Below, in pieces: positions 9,462 through 18,551 of a stretch of DNA of 64,000 nucleotides (positions are counted from its first letter, which is position 1; each line of letters begins with the position of its first letter). The notes under the pieces were generated by a model. The model made no database searches and was not told where the DNA came from. It saw only the letters and a list, made by a program, of their open reading frames with translations. A program made the translations under genes and the position numbers. The stretch spans positions 1 to 64,000 of the forward strand of contig NZ_WHOS01000019.1 in NCBI RefSeq assembly GCF_013340935.1, in the 5' to 3' direction. This stretch comes from Azospirillum melinis (lineage in GTDB: Bacteria; Pseudomonadota; Alphaproteobacteria; Azospirillales; Azospirillaceae).

Positions 9462-10652
9462 TCAGGTAACCTCCATCGCCGCCGGCCGGACCGCGGGCTT
9501 TCGCCGCTTCAGCAGCAGTGCGTTGAAGCTGGATTGTCCGGGCATCTCCACGAGGCGGTAGGTCAGGCTGGCGACCGCGACCACCGTCCCCAGATAGGCG
9601 AGCGCCAGAAGATCCATCATCCAGGTGGCACCAAAGGAGATCAGCCGGTCTTCGGCACCGTCGGTCGCTTGCTCGACGAACATCGGCTGGCCCGACAACC
9701 TCTGCATCGTGACCGCCGCCTTCTCGTACAGCGCGATGACCAGCGCATGCACCATGTAGACGGAGTAGGAGCGGGCGCCCAGCCACTGGAAAGGCCTCAT
9801 CGCCAGCAGCCGCGAAATCACCCCCCCTTCGAAGGCGAACACCCAGACGACCAAACCGAACAGCAGGGGGGAGGCATAGGACAGGGCGTTCCCGCGCGCC
9901 GTTGCAACGAAGACGATCACCGCGGCAAAGCTGAGTCCCTCGCTCAGCCCGGCTATCGGCGACCCAACGGTTGGCCGCCGCATCGGCAGCCTGGACAGTC
10001 CGGTACCGCGGGCCACCTGGAACAGCCGATACGCCACATGGCCGGTGAAGAAACCATAGAGGCAGCGGAAATATCCAAAGTCGAAGCTGGTGTCTATGTA
10101 TTGGTCGGACCATCCCGTGACCACGAAGGCGCCGGCAGCCGACAGCGCCACCGCCGACGCCGTCACCAGCCATGTGCGGCGGGCCAGCAGGCAAAGCGCT
10201 GCGAAGCTGACGTAAGCGAGGAACTCGGCGCTGATCGACCAGCTCGGAATGTTCCAGGTCAGCCCGTCCTCGATACCCAGGGAGTGCACAAGGAACAGGT
10301 TGCTGAGAATGGAGGATGGGGCGAAGCGGCCTGTGAAGGCCGCCGTCTCGCCGCTGACCGCCAGTGCCTTTACAATCTCCAGCGGAATGAATGCGATCAG
10401 GGTGGCGGCATGCAGCGGCCAGACCCGACCAAGGCGCCTGACCAGAAAATTCCTGCCGTCCGCGGCCGAGTTCAGGCGGTGGATATAGGCGTGGGTGATG
10501 ACGAAACCACTGAGAACAAAAAAGAAATCAACAAACAAATAACTGCCGCGAACGAACGGAACGAAGTAGAAATGCCCTGAAGCGTTGAAATGAAATAATG
10601 CGACGAACACGGCGCATAAGCCGCGCCAGCCGTCGAGAACTGGAAAGCGCAT
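9462..10652 (-). CDS. Acyltransferase family 3 (OafA/YrhL-like) membrane protein
   Basis: A 396-residue polytopic inner membrane protein of the acyltransferase-3 family, which moves acetyl or other acyl groups onto surface glycans or lipids. The N-terminal hallmark is VLDGWRGLCAVFVALFHF, followed by a segment ending FFFVLSGFVITHAY; the R/D/G and His residues are those conserved in the family. About ten hydrophobic segments follow, with LGARSYSVYMVHALVI near the C-terminus, the usual second landmark. GGAG precedes the start by about 8 bases. It is not next to a glycan cluster, so the acceptor is unknown. Confidence 0.9.
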   Translation of the reverse strand: MRFPVLDGWRGLCAVFVALFHFNASGHFYFVPFVRGSYLFVDFFFVLSGFVITHAYIHRLNSAADGRNFLVRRLGRVWPLHAATLIAFIPLEIVKALAVSGETAAFTGRFAPSSILSNLFLVHSLGIEDGLTWNIPSWSISAEFLAYVSFAALCLLARRTWLVTASAVALSAAGAFVVTGWSDQYIDTSFDFGYFRCLYGFFTGHVAYRLFQVARGTGLSRLPMRRPTVGSPIAGLSEGLSFAAVIVFVATARGNALSYASPLLFGLVVWVFAFEGGVISRLLAMRPFQWLGARSYSVYMVHALVIALYEKAAVTMQRLSGQPMFVEQATDGAEDRLISFGATWMMDLLALAYLGTVVAVASLTYRLVEMPGQSSFNALLLKRRKPAVRPAAMEVT

Positions 10653-11207
10653 TTCGGATCTCCAGATTGGCTTTTTGTCTCAGCTATCTCACGCCGGCTG
10701 CCGATACTTTGCTGTAAACGGTGATATTTGCTCGACTGCGGGGATTATGCGCCCGATTACCGTTGGCTGAACGTAAATGTCGGAACCGCAACCAAAAAGC
10801 GGAAATCAGGCTTATTCCGAACGCTGGCCGGTGATTACCTCCGAAAGGTTGTGGTGATGGAATGCCCGCTTCCTGAGGACCGCGGATTTGTCCGGCCGCG
10901 GGCGCCCCCTACCCGTTGTGAGCGGCGCCATATCTGACTGGAGCCTGAAGCACCGCTTGGTTGTCTTCGAAGCGGTACGCTGGCTGTGCCTTCAGGTTGC
11001 GCTTTTTCGGCCTTGAGCCGGGCAGGCTCAACCACCATTCTCCAGCCGTCCCGTTGCGGCCGAGAAACCGGTGATGTCCATCCACCGGCGCAGCGCGTGC
11101 AGTGGCTGCACTTCGGTGGTGACGGGACCGACCAGCCATCCATATGGAAAAGGCCCCGCCGACTGTACCGGTCGCGGGGCCTTTCAGCTTTTGCCGTGGT
11201 GTCGGCG
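10653..11207. other. Intergenic region between the acyltransferase and purK genes
   Basis: About 555 bases without a supported gene. The right end carries the purK terminator (11149-11184). Leftward frames at 10835-11143 and 10909-11139 are open but lack family signals or ribosome-binding sites. The segment 10660-10830 is AT-richer and probably holds the acyltransferase promoter. Confidence 0.4.
11149..11184 (-). terminator. Intrinsic terminator after purK
   Basis: AAAGGCCCCGC (11149-11159) pairs with GCGGGGCCTTT (11174-11184) around a 14-base loop. It lies 24 bases beyond the purK stop codon. Each arm ends in A/T bases at the outside, and the leftward strand runs into TTTTCC, so it can act on purK transcription. 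Confidence 0.75.
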
Positions 11208-12320
11208 TCAGCGCCGCGGGAACAGCCGGTTGACGTGGCCCATCTTGCGGCCGGGCCGGGCTTCCGCCTTGCCGTACAGGTGCAGGCGGGCGCCGGGTTC
11301 GGCCAGCAGGTCCGGCCAGCTCAGCACGTCGTCGCCGATCAGGTTGGTCATCTCGGCATCGGCCACCCGCTCCACCGAGCCCAACGGCAGGCCGCAGACC
11401 GCACGGACCAGCTGTTCGAACTGGCAGGTGGCGCAGGCGTCCATCGTCCAGTGGCCGGAATTGTGCGGGCGCGGCGCCATCTCGTTGACCAGCACGGCGC
11501 CGTCGGCGCTGACGAACATCTCCACCGCCAGCACGCCGACCAAGTCCAGGGCCTCGGCGATGCGCCGCGCGATGCGGTCGGCCTCCGCCGCGGTTGCCGC
11601 CGACACCTTTTCCGGCGCTGCGGGCGCGACGGTGACGTCGAGGATGCCGTCCTTGTGCCGGTTCTCCACCGCCGGATAGGCAACCATCGTGCCGTCGGCG
11701 CTGCGGGCGACGATCACCGACACCTCGCAGGCGAAGGTGACGAAGCCTTCGACAATGCCCTCCACGCCGGGCTTTCCGCCGCCAATGCTGGCCCAGGCGG
11801 ACGCCGGATCGCTGCCGCTGTCCAGCCGGGCCTGGCCCTTGCCGTCATAGCCGAGCCGCGTCGATTTCAGAACGCAGCGCGGACCGACCTCGGCCACCGC
11901 GCGGGCGACCTCCTCGGCGCTGTTGGCGGCACGCCAGGGGGCCGTGGCGATGCCCAGCGCGTTGACGAAACTCTTTTCCGTGATGCGATCCTGCGCCACC
12001 GACAGAACGTTCGGGCCGGGGTTCAGGTTGGTGAAGCGGCGCAGATGCTCGGCCGTGGCGACCGGCACATTCTCCCACTCCAGCGTCACCGCATCGACCG
12101 AGCGGGCGAAGCGCTCCAGCGCCTCCAGATCGTTCCAGTCCGCCACCGTCGCCGCGGCGCTGACCTGCGCTGCCGGGCTGTCGGCAGCGTCCGGGGCGTA
12201 GACATGTGTCTTGTAGCCCAGACGTGCCGCGGCCAGCGCCGTCATCCGGCCGAGCTGACCGGCACCCAGCATGCCGATGGTTGAACCGGGGGCGAGGCGG
12301 GGCAGGGGGGTGCCGGTCAT
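11208..12320 (-). CDS. purK: 5-(carboxyamino)imidazole ribonucleotide synthase (ATPase subunit)
   Basis: A 370-residue ATP-grasp enzyme that converts AIR, ATP and bicarbonate to N5-CAIR in purine synthesis. The start TIGMLGAGQLGRMTALAA is the dinucleotide-like fold signature of PurK. The ATP-grasp core shows LKSTRLGYDGKGQA, and EMAPRPHNSGHWTMDAC carries the catalytic loop typical of the family. It lies 46 bp downstream of purE on the same strand, so the two form the usual purE-purK pair acting in consecutive steps. A terminator follows it. Confidence 0.96.
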   Translation of the reverse strand: MTGTPLPRLAPGSTIGMLGAGQLGRMTALAAARLGYKTHVYAPDAADSPAAQVSAAATVADWNDLEALERFARSVDAVTLEWENVPVATAEHLRRFTNLNPGPNVLSVAQDRITEKSFVNALGIATAPWRAANSAEEVARAVAEVGPRCVLKSTRLGYDGKGQARLDSGSDPASAWASIGGGKPGVEGIVEGFVTFACEVSVIVARSADGTMVAYPAVENRHKDGILDVTVAPAAPEKVSAATAAEADRIARRIAEALDLVGVLAVEMFVSADGAVLVNEMAPRPHNSGHWTMDACATCQFEQLVRAVCGLPLGSVERVADAEMTNLIGDDVLSWPDLLAEPGARLHLYGKAEARPGRKMGHVNRLFPRR

Positions 12321-12366
12321 GACGGTGAGGCTTTCAAGTTGTCCGGGCCAGTTATCAGGCCAGTTG

Positions 12367-12903
<537 letters not shown>

Positions 12904-13118
12904 GGCCTGGCGCTTTCCTCAAGGTCCGGAAAGCGGCGCATTATAGGAAGAGTCGGGCTTCTGTCCAGAGGCGGCGCCGCTCCTTGGAGTCTGCGCCCCG
13001 CGAATCCCACCCTGCGGCTGCGACATTCCGGCCCTTCCGGCGGAACATGGTTCCACTTATGGTGCCGCCTTATATGGACTGGATAGACCCTGCTCAATTC
13101 ACTCGGCGGACCCATCGC

Positions 13119-13583
13119 ATGACCGACTCCGTTTCCGGCGAAGACCTCGGCGACACCCAGCGCAAGGAACACCGCGACATCCGCGCCGCCATGGCGGAGG
13201 AACGGATGGCCGCCGTCGGCATCGACGAGGCGTCGATCGAGACGCTGGTGCGGACCTTCTACGGCAAGATTATGAAGGACGAGGAGCTTGGTCCGATCTT
13301 CGGTCGCGCCATCACCGATTGGGAGCCGCATCTGCGCAAGATGATGGATTTCTGGTCGTCCATCGCCCTGTTGACCCAGCGCTACGACGGGCGTCCGATG
13401 CCGGTCCACATCTCGCTGGGGCTGGAGCCGCCGCATTTCGAACGCTGGCTCGGCCTGTTCCGCCAGACCGCCCACGAAGTCCTGCCGGCCGAAGGCGCCA
13501 ACTTCCTGATCGGCAAGGCCGAGAACATCGCCCGCAGCTTCCAGATGGGCATCCAGTTCTTTACGGTGCCGAAGAAGGGGTGA
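13119..13583 (+). CDS. Group III truncated haemoglobin
   Basis: A 154-residue protein of the 2-over-2 globin family, group III. Recognisable pieces: LVRTFYGKI with the B10 Tyr, LGPIFGRAITDWEPHLRKMM followed by FWSS, and PPHFERWLGLF with the likely proximal His. These proteins bind O2 or NO with haem; physiological role differs among bacteria. I start at 13119, where GGCGGA lies 8 bases before the ATG; about 30 N-terminal residues precede the globin fold. It stands alone. Confidence 0.9.
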   Translation: MTDSVSGEDLGDTQRKEHRDIRAAMAEERMAAVGIDEASIETLVRTFYGKIMKDEELGPIFGRAITDWEPHLRKMMDFWSSIALLTQRYDGRPMPVHISLGLEPPHFERWLGLFRQTAHEVLPAEGANFLIGKAENIARSFQMGIQFFTVPKKG

Positions 13584-13605
13584 CGCGTCAGTTTCCGGCC
13601 GGCCC

Positions 13606-13700
13606 GTCATTCCCGCGCCCGTCATTCCCGCGAAGGCGGGAATCCGGCGTCTTGAGGCGCTTTTCCCGGAGCCCTGGATCCCCGCCTTCGCGGGGATGAC
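13606..13700. repeat. Intergenic inverted repeat (GTCATTCCCGCGAAGGCGGGA type)
   Basis: GTCATTCCCGCGAAGGCGGG at 13621 and on to 13645 is mirrored by its near-complement at 13676-13700 (ending CGCGGGGATGAC). A truncated extra copy of the left arm, GTCATTCCCGCG, begins at 13606. The whole fills the gap between the haemoglobin gene and the convergent YdcH-like gene. This kind of palindromic intergenic unit is dispersed in many proteobacterial genomes; here it may also serve as a bidirectional terminator. Confidence 0.75.
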
Positions 13701-13725
13701 GGCCAAAAGCGCGTCGCATGTTTCG

Positions 13726-13926
13726 TTAAGCGATGATGTCCGGCAGCAGCCGGCTTTCCAGGACCATGATCTGGTCCTTCAGCATCAGCTTGCGCTTCTT
13801 CAGCCGCTGCATCTGCAACTGGTCATAAGGCGCGCGTTCGACCAACCGGGCGATGACATCGTCCAGGTCGCGGTGCTCGCTGCGCAAGCTCGCCAGCTTT
13901 TCCTTCAAAATCTCTTGCTCGTTCAT
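13726..13926 (-). CDS. YdcH/SlyX-like small helical protein (DUF465)
   Basis: A 66-residue protein of the DUF465 (YdcH) family. It is one charged coiled-coil hairpin: EILKEKLASLRSEHRDLDDV, then YDQLQMQRLKKRKLMLKDQI, the latter being the family hallmark. Function is unknown. It is divergent from the phosphofructokinase gene across about 270 bp. Confidence 0.88.
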   Translation of the reverse strand: MNEQEILKEKLASLRSEHRDLDDVIARLVERAPYDQLQMQRLKKRKLMLKDQIMVLESRLLPDIIA

Positions 13927-14198
13927 CGCGCCCGTTAGGAATGGCCGTTGCCCCGGGTGGGACGGGGGTGCTCTCGCGGGTGACCCTTGGCTGGGCGGGC
14001 CGGACTATACCAGATTTCCGGCGGTACGGCACCGCCAAACCGCCGGCTCGGACCTTTGGCATGCGCGGCGCTGCTGCGGGAGAGTACGACGGACACAATG
14101 CCCCCTTTGCGGATGCGGGCAACGATTGCGGGAAACTTATGTTCCGGTAACATGGTGGTCCATTTCAATGAACAGGCGAACGGGACGGGAACCCCTCA

Positions 14199-15293
14199 AT
14201 GACTGCCCCTAATAAAGCCGGCAAGCGTATCGGCATCCTGACCAGCGGCGGCGATTGCGCCGGGTTGAACGCGGTCATCCGTGCGGTGGTTCACCGCGCC
14301 ACCGGCTATGGCTGGCAGGTGCTGGGCATCAAGGAAGGCACCCAGGGCCTCCTCCAGCGCCCGGTGCAGTACCAGACGCTCGATCTCGGCTCCGTCGACG
14401 GCCACATGATGCGCCAGGGCGGCACCATCCTGGGCACGACCAACCGCGGCGACCCCTTCGCCTATCCGATGCCCGACGGCACCCTGAAGGACCGTTCCGA
14501 CGAAATCATCGGCGGCTACCGCGAACTCGGGCTGGATGCGCTGATCGGCATCGGCGGCGACGGCAGCTTCGCCATCCTGCACAAGCTGGCGCAGAAGGGC
14601 GGCTTCCCGATGGTGGGCGTGCCCAAGACCATCGACAACGACCTGGGCAAGACCGAGGTGTCGGTCGGCTACGACACCGCCGTCGCCGTGGCAGTGGAGG
14701 CGTTGGACCGCCTGCAACCGACCGCAGCCAGCCACCACCGCGTGATGGTGCTGGAGGTGATGGGCCGCGATGCCGGCCATATCGCGCTGGCGGCCGGCAT
14801 CGCCGGCGGGGCCGACGTGATCCTGATCCCGGAGATCTCCTATTCCATCGAAAGCATCGCCGCCAAGATCCAGAGTGTCCGCGACTCCGGCCGCAACTTC
14901 GCCCTGGTCGTGGTGTCGGAGGCGGTGAAGACGCTGGAGGGCACCGGGGTCAAGAAGATCCTCCAGGGCGGCGAGAAGCGCTATGGCGGCATCGGCGACT
15001 ATATCGGCGAGAAGATCGCCGACGCCACCGGGGCCGAAACCCGCGTCACCGTGCTGGGCCATGTCCAGCGCGGCAGCATGCCCAGCCCGCGCGACCGCCT
15101 GATCGCCTCGGCCTTCGGCGTCCATGCGGTCGACCTGATCGCGGAGGGCAAGTTCAACCGCATGGTTGCCTGGTCGAACCGCGGTGTCATCGACGTGCCG
15201 ATCACCGAGGCGATCGAGCATTATTCCTGCGTCGAGCTGGACGGCGCGCTGGTGAAGACGGCCCGTGGCCTGAACATCAGCTTCGGCGACTGA
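14199..15293 (+). CDS. pfkA: 6-phosphofructokinase, group III (mixed phosphate-donor type)
   Basis: A 364-residue phosphofructokinase that phosphorylates fructose 6-phosphate. The N-terminus has GILTSGGDCAGLNAVIRAVV, the donor-binding loop. GIGGDGSFA (residues 118-125) places Gly122 where PPi enzymes carry Asp, which predicts ATP use. Yet the catalytic loop is VPKTIDND (141-148) with Lys143, as in PPi-dependent enzymes, instead of the Gly of classical ATP enzymes. Phylogenetic group III members with this Gly/Lys pair (actinobacterial and trypanosomal relatives) have been reported to be ATP-dependent. So ATP is the likelier donor, but this is inference. The downstream TIGR02444 gene starts 5 bp after its stop. 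Confidence 0.92.
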   Translation: MTAPNKAGKRIGILTSGGDCAGLNAVIRAVVHRATGYGWQVLGIKEGTQGLLQRPVQYQTLDLGSVDGHMMRQGGTILGTTNRGDPFAYPMPDGTLKDRSDEIIGGYRELGLDALIGIGGDGSFAILHKLAQKGGFPMVGVPKTIDNDLGKTEVSVGYDTAVAVAVEALDRLQPTAASHHRVMVLEVMGRDAGHIALAAGIAGGADVILIPEISYSIESIAAKIQSVRDSGRNFALVVVSEAVKTLEGTGVKKILQGGEKRYGGIGDYIGEKIADATGAETRVTVLGHVQRGSMPSPRDRLIASAFGVHAVDLIAEGKFNRMVAWSNRGVIDVPITEAIEHYSCVELDGALVKTARGLNISFGD

Positions 15294-15297
15294 TCCT

Positions 15298-15771
15298 GTG
15301 GCGATGGGCGGAATGCCGGTGAATCCCTTCTGGGACTTTTCCCTGGCCGTCTACGGGCGGCCGGGGGTGCCGGACTGCTGCCTGTCCCTTCAGGACCGGC
15401 GCGGGGTCGACGTGAATGTGCTGCTGTTCGCCGCCTGGGCCGGCCTGGAATGCGGCATCCGCCTGTCGGTCGAGGAACTGGCCCGCATCGACGGGGCGGT
15501 CGCCGGCTGGCGGGAGGAGGTTGTGCGTCCGCTGCGCGCCCTGCGCCGCCGTGCCAAGGCGGAGGACGACGCCTTCTATCGCCGCATGAAGGCCGCGGAA
15601 CTGGAGGCCGAGCGGGTCCAGCAGGACCGCCTGTTCGCAGCGGCAGGCTTTGCCCCGCAGCTGGGCGGCGGCGTGGAGCTTGCCGCCGCCAACATGGCGC
15701 TGCTTGTGCCCGGCGGTGACCCGGCTTTGGATGAGTTGGTAAGGGTGCTGCCGGGCTTGCTGGGGAACTGA
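15298..15771 (+). CDS. TIGR02444 family protein
   Basis: A 157-residue protein of the TIGR02444 family, found in proteobacteria with unknown function. The family pattern is clear in NPFWDFSLAVYGRPGVPDCC, LQDRRGVDVNVLLFAAW and WREEVVRPLRALRR. The GTG at 15298 lies 5 bases after the phosphofructokinase stop; ATG codons at 15304 and 15313 (MPVNPFWDF) are equally possible starts. The tight spacing suggests co-transcription with pfkA. A Cys pair (PDCC) near residue 24 is family-typical. Confidence 0.85.
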   Translation: MAMGGMPVNPFWDFSLAVYGRPGVPDCCLSLQDRRGVDVNVLLFAAWAGLECGIRLSVEELARIDGAVAGWREEVVRPLRALRRRAKAEDDAFYRRMKAAELEAERVQQDRLFAAAGFAPQLGGGVELAAANMALLVPGGDPALDELVRVLPGLLGN

Positions 15772-15772
15772 C

Positions 15773-16201
15773 CTACCGGTTCAGGATCAGCTCGTTCGGA
15801 TCGCGCACGGTGTTGGACACCAGCACCGGCTTGCCGGCATAGAAGGCGCTGCACCGCTTGCCGCTGACCAGACGGGTCAGCGCCGCCTCCCACTCGCGCC
15901 CCTTCGGGCCGATGATGCGCAGCTTCAGCTGGTCAATCAGCGGGAACACCTTGAACTGCTCGATCTCCAGGGGTTCGGAGCTGGTGGTGGTGAAGGCGTC
16001 CTGCTTCAGGGTCAGTGTCTTGCCGTTGATCTCCAGCGTCACGTCCTGGGCCCACGGGCAGCCGTTCGGCTTGGCGCCCTCATTGGCCTGCGCGGTGGCG
16101 ATGCCGAAACCAACTGTCCCGAACCAAGCAGTCAGGGCGGCGAGAGTAACCCGGCGGAGGCCGGAGTGGCAGAAGAGTGCCCGGATTGGGCGGGTGGTCA
16201 T
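15773..16201 (-). CDS. Secreted hypothetical protein (142 aa)
   Basis: A 142-residue protein with an N-terminal signal: basic start MTTRPIRALFCHSGLRR, a hydrophobic core and a probable cleavage after ATAQA. The mature part holds two cysteines (GCPW and KRCSAF), which might form a disulfide in the periplasm. No family recognised. GAGGAGCGG about 5-12 bases before the ATG at 16201 supports the start. It converges with the TIGR02444 gene, with only one base between the stops. Confidence 0.7.
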   Translation of the reverse strand: MTTRPIRALFCHSGLRRVTLAALTAWFGTVGFGIATAQANEGAKPNGCPWAQDVTLEINGKTLTLKQDAFTTTSSEPLEIEQFKVFPLIDQLKLRIIGPKGREWEAALTRLVSGKRCSAFYAGKPVLVSNTVRDPNELILNR

Positions 16202-16396
16202 GATCCGCTCCTCGAAGAACGGCGCGGACAATAGCGATGGGTCAGCGTCATGACAATCCAGGGAAAATCCCAATTCTGTGACCGTTTGCGACGATTTCAG
16301 GCGTAGGCCCGGCTGGACCGGGCGGGTTCCGAAGAGGCATGATCCCATTCCCGGCGGCAACCCCGTTACTCCCTCCATCACTTCACATGTGTGCCG

Positions 16397-18184
16397 ATGG
16401 TTACTTTGTCGCAGGCTTTGCTGATCGCGCTGGACCACCATCAGGCGGGGCGTGTGGCGGAGGCGGAGGACATCTACCGCCGAATCCTCGGCGCCGACCC
16501 CGAATATGCCGACGCCATGCAGCTTCTGGGGGTGCTCGCCGCCCAGACCGGCCGGCAGGCGGAGGCGCACCGGTGCCTGCGCCTTGCCGTGGCGTTGCGT
16601 CCCGACGGGGCCGGCGGGCTGTCCAACCTCGCCGGCGTCGAGCAGTCCGCCGACGCCCTCGGCGACGCCGTGCGGCACTATGGCCGCGCGTTGCGCCTGA
16701 TGCCGGACCTCGCCGATGCCCATGCCAGCCGCGCCGGTGCGTTGCGCCGGCTGGGGCAGGTGCCGGCCGCGCTGACGGCCGCCGACCATGCTCTGGCCCT
16801 GGCGCCCGACCATGCCGACGCGCTGGCGAACCGCGCCGCCGCCCTGCTGTCCTGCGGCGATGCGCGGTCGGCCGAGCGCTGTGCCCGCCGCTCGCTGGAC
16901 GCGAACGCCCGGTCTGCCAGCACTCGTTCGGTTGCCCTTGCGACGCTTGCCGCGGCCCTGGCGGCCCAGCGCCGCTGGGCGGAGGCCGAGTCCGCCGCCC
17001 GTGACTCGCTGGCTCTCGACCGCAATGCCGCCGAGCCGTGGGAGGTGCTGGGCGCTGTCCTGGCCAAGCTTGCCCGCTTCCCGGACTCGCTGGACGCCTT
17101 CACCATGGCGGAGCGCCTGCGACCCGGCCCGTCGGTCCATGCGGCGCGGGGCATCGCCCTGGTCGCCATGGTCCGCCCGGTGGAGGCTGCCGTCGAGTTC
17201 GAACGCGCGCTGGCCGACCGGCCGCAGGATGTCGGCCTGCGCTGGAATCTCGGCTTCGCCCGGCTGATGGCCGGCGATTATCGGCGTGGCTGGCCCGAGT
17301 TCGACTGGCGCCGCCGCGACAGCCATGCCGATCCGCCCTGGCGGCCTTTCGATCAGCCATTGTGGCAGGGCGAGCCGCTTAACGGCCGCACCATCCTGCT
17401 CTATGCCGAACAGGGGCTGGGCGACACGCTCCAGTTCCTGCGCTATGTCCCGCTGGTGGCGGCCCGCGGTGGCCGGGTGGTGCTGGAGGTGCAGCGGCCC
17501 CTGCTGCCCCTGATGGCAGGGCTGGAGGGGGCGGCGCAGGTCATCGCCCGTGGCGATCCGTTGCCGCCCTTCGATCTTGAATGTCCGCTGATGAGCCTGC
17601 CGCGCGCCTTCGCCACCGGCCTCGACAGCGTGCCCGCCGATATCCCCTATCTGCGCCCCGACCCGGTGCGGGTCGCCCGCTGGCGGGAGCTACTGGGGCC
17701 GCAGGATGGGCTGCGCGTCGGCGTCGTCTGGGCCGGCAACCCGCGCTTCCCCGGCGACGAGGAGCGCTCGCCCAGGCTTGCCGGGCTGCGTGGTCTGTTC
17801 GATGTGCCGGGCTGCCGGTTCTATGGATTGCAGATGGGGCCTGGACGCGCCGGCCTTGCTGAGAGTGCCTTGCCGGACAGCTTCACCGATCTGGGAACCG
17901 TCATCTCGGATTTCGCCGACACCGCGGCGATCATGGCGAACCTGGATCTGGTTGTGTCGTCCTGCACCGGGCCGGCCCATCTCGCCGGCGCGCTGGGCGT
18001 GCCGCTGTGGGTGGCGCTGCCCTTCTCGGCGGACTGGCGCTGGCTGACCGGCCGTGACGACAGCCCCTGGTATCCGACAGCCCGCCTGTTCCGGCAGCCG
18101 GCGCCCGGCGACTGGCCTGCGGTCGCCGGGCGCATGGCCGCGGAACTGGCGGCGCTGGCTCAGCGCTTCAGGCCGTTGCCGTAG
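16397..18184 (+). CDS. TPR-containing glycosyltransferase-like protein
   Basis: A 595-residue fusion. The N-terminal half (about 1-330) is built from tetratricopeptide repeats such as AEDIYRRILGADPEYADAMQ and later HYGRALRLMPDLADAHASRA. The C-terminal half (about 335-590) resembles the ADP-heptose/GT9- or SPINDLY-like domain: LLYAEQGLGDTLQFLRYVPL, GVVWAGNPRF and SSCTGPAHLAGALGVPLWVA are the signature segments. Such proteins are common in Azospirillum and relatives and are thought to act in protein or cell-surface glycosylation; substrate unknown. The ATG at 16397 is used; GTG at 16391 is two codons earlier. Its last 25 bases overlap the convergent lipoprotein gene. Confidence 0.85.
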   Translation: MVTLSQALLIALDHHQAGRVAEAEDIYRRILGADPEYADAMQLLGVLAAQTGRQAEAHRCLRLAVALRPDGAGGLSNLAGVEQSADALGDAVRHYGRALRLMPDLADAHASRAGALRRLGQVPAALTAADHALALAPDHADALANRAAALLSCGDARSAERCARRSLDANARSASTRSVALATLAAALAAQRRWAEAESAARDSLALDRNAAEPWEVLGAVLAKLARFPDSLDAFTMAERLRPGPSVHAARGIALVAMVRPVEAAVEFERALADRPQDVGLRWNLGFARLMAGDYRRGWPEFDWRRRDSHADPPWRPFDQPLWQGEPLNGRTILLYAEQGLGDTLQFLRYVPLVAARGGRVVLEVQRPLLPLMAGLEGAAQVIARGDPLPPFDLECPLMSLPRAFATGLDSVPADIPYLRPDPVRVARWRELLGPQDGLRVGVVWAGNPRFPGDEERSPRLAGLRGLFDVPGCRFYGLQMGPGRAGLAESALPDSFTDLGTVISDFADTAAIMANLDLVVSSCTGPAHLAGALGVPLWVALPFSADWRWLTGRDDSPWYPTARLFRQPAPGDWPAVAGRMAAELAALAQRFRPLP

Positions 18185-18420
18185 CGGGAGCAGTCGTAAT
18201 CGTCGGTCCCGGCCTCGGCATGGCCGCCGTTGGAGGTGTTGTAGCGCGGGTCGTCGCAGCGGCCGTTGCGGACATAGGAATCGGAATTTCCCGACCCGAA
18301 CAGCCCACCGCCGCTGTTGCCGAACAGTCCGCCGCCCCCGCTGTTGCTGCTGGTCTGGTTGCAGGCAGCGAGCGCCAGCGGCACGGCGGCGACGATCACA
18401 AAGCGGAGCGCGGTCTTCAT
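18160..18420 (-). CDS. Small glycine-rich lipoprotein
   Basis: An 86-residue lipoprotein. Signal MKTALRFVIVAAVPLALAAC has lipobox LAAC with Cys20. The mature part has two GGGLFG-type units (GGGGLFGNSGGGLFGSG) and then a hydrophilic region with two cysteines (GRCDD and DYDC). No named family recognised. An AGGGAC precedes the ATG. It overlaps the end of the TPR-glycosyltransferase gene by 25 bp in convergent orientation. Confidence 0.68.
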   Translation of the reverse strand: MKTALRFVIVAAVPLALAACNQTSSNSGGGGLFGNSGGGLFGSGNSDSYVRNGRCDDPRYNTSNGGHAEAGTDDYDCSRYGNGLKR

Positions 18421-18551
18421 GGCAGTCCCTTTCCCTTATGAGGATTGCGAAGGAGAGTTTTTCCTTCGCCCTCAACAGGGCAGGGGACCGGCAAATCCCG
18501 TGCCGGCGCTCGGGTTAACGCTTCCTGGCCTGAAACGACTCGCCGAGCCGC

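Noticed and set aside
10835..11143. Leftward frames between the acyltransferase gene and purK, possible transposase fragment
   Set aside because: I saw no DDE motif, terminal inverted repeats or target duplication, and no ribosome-binding site; the resemblance was too weak.
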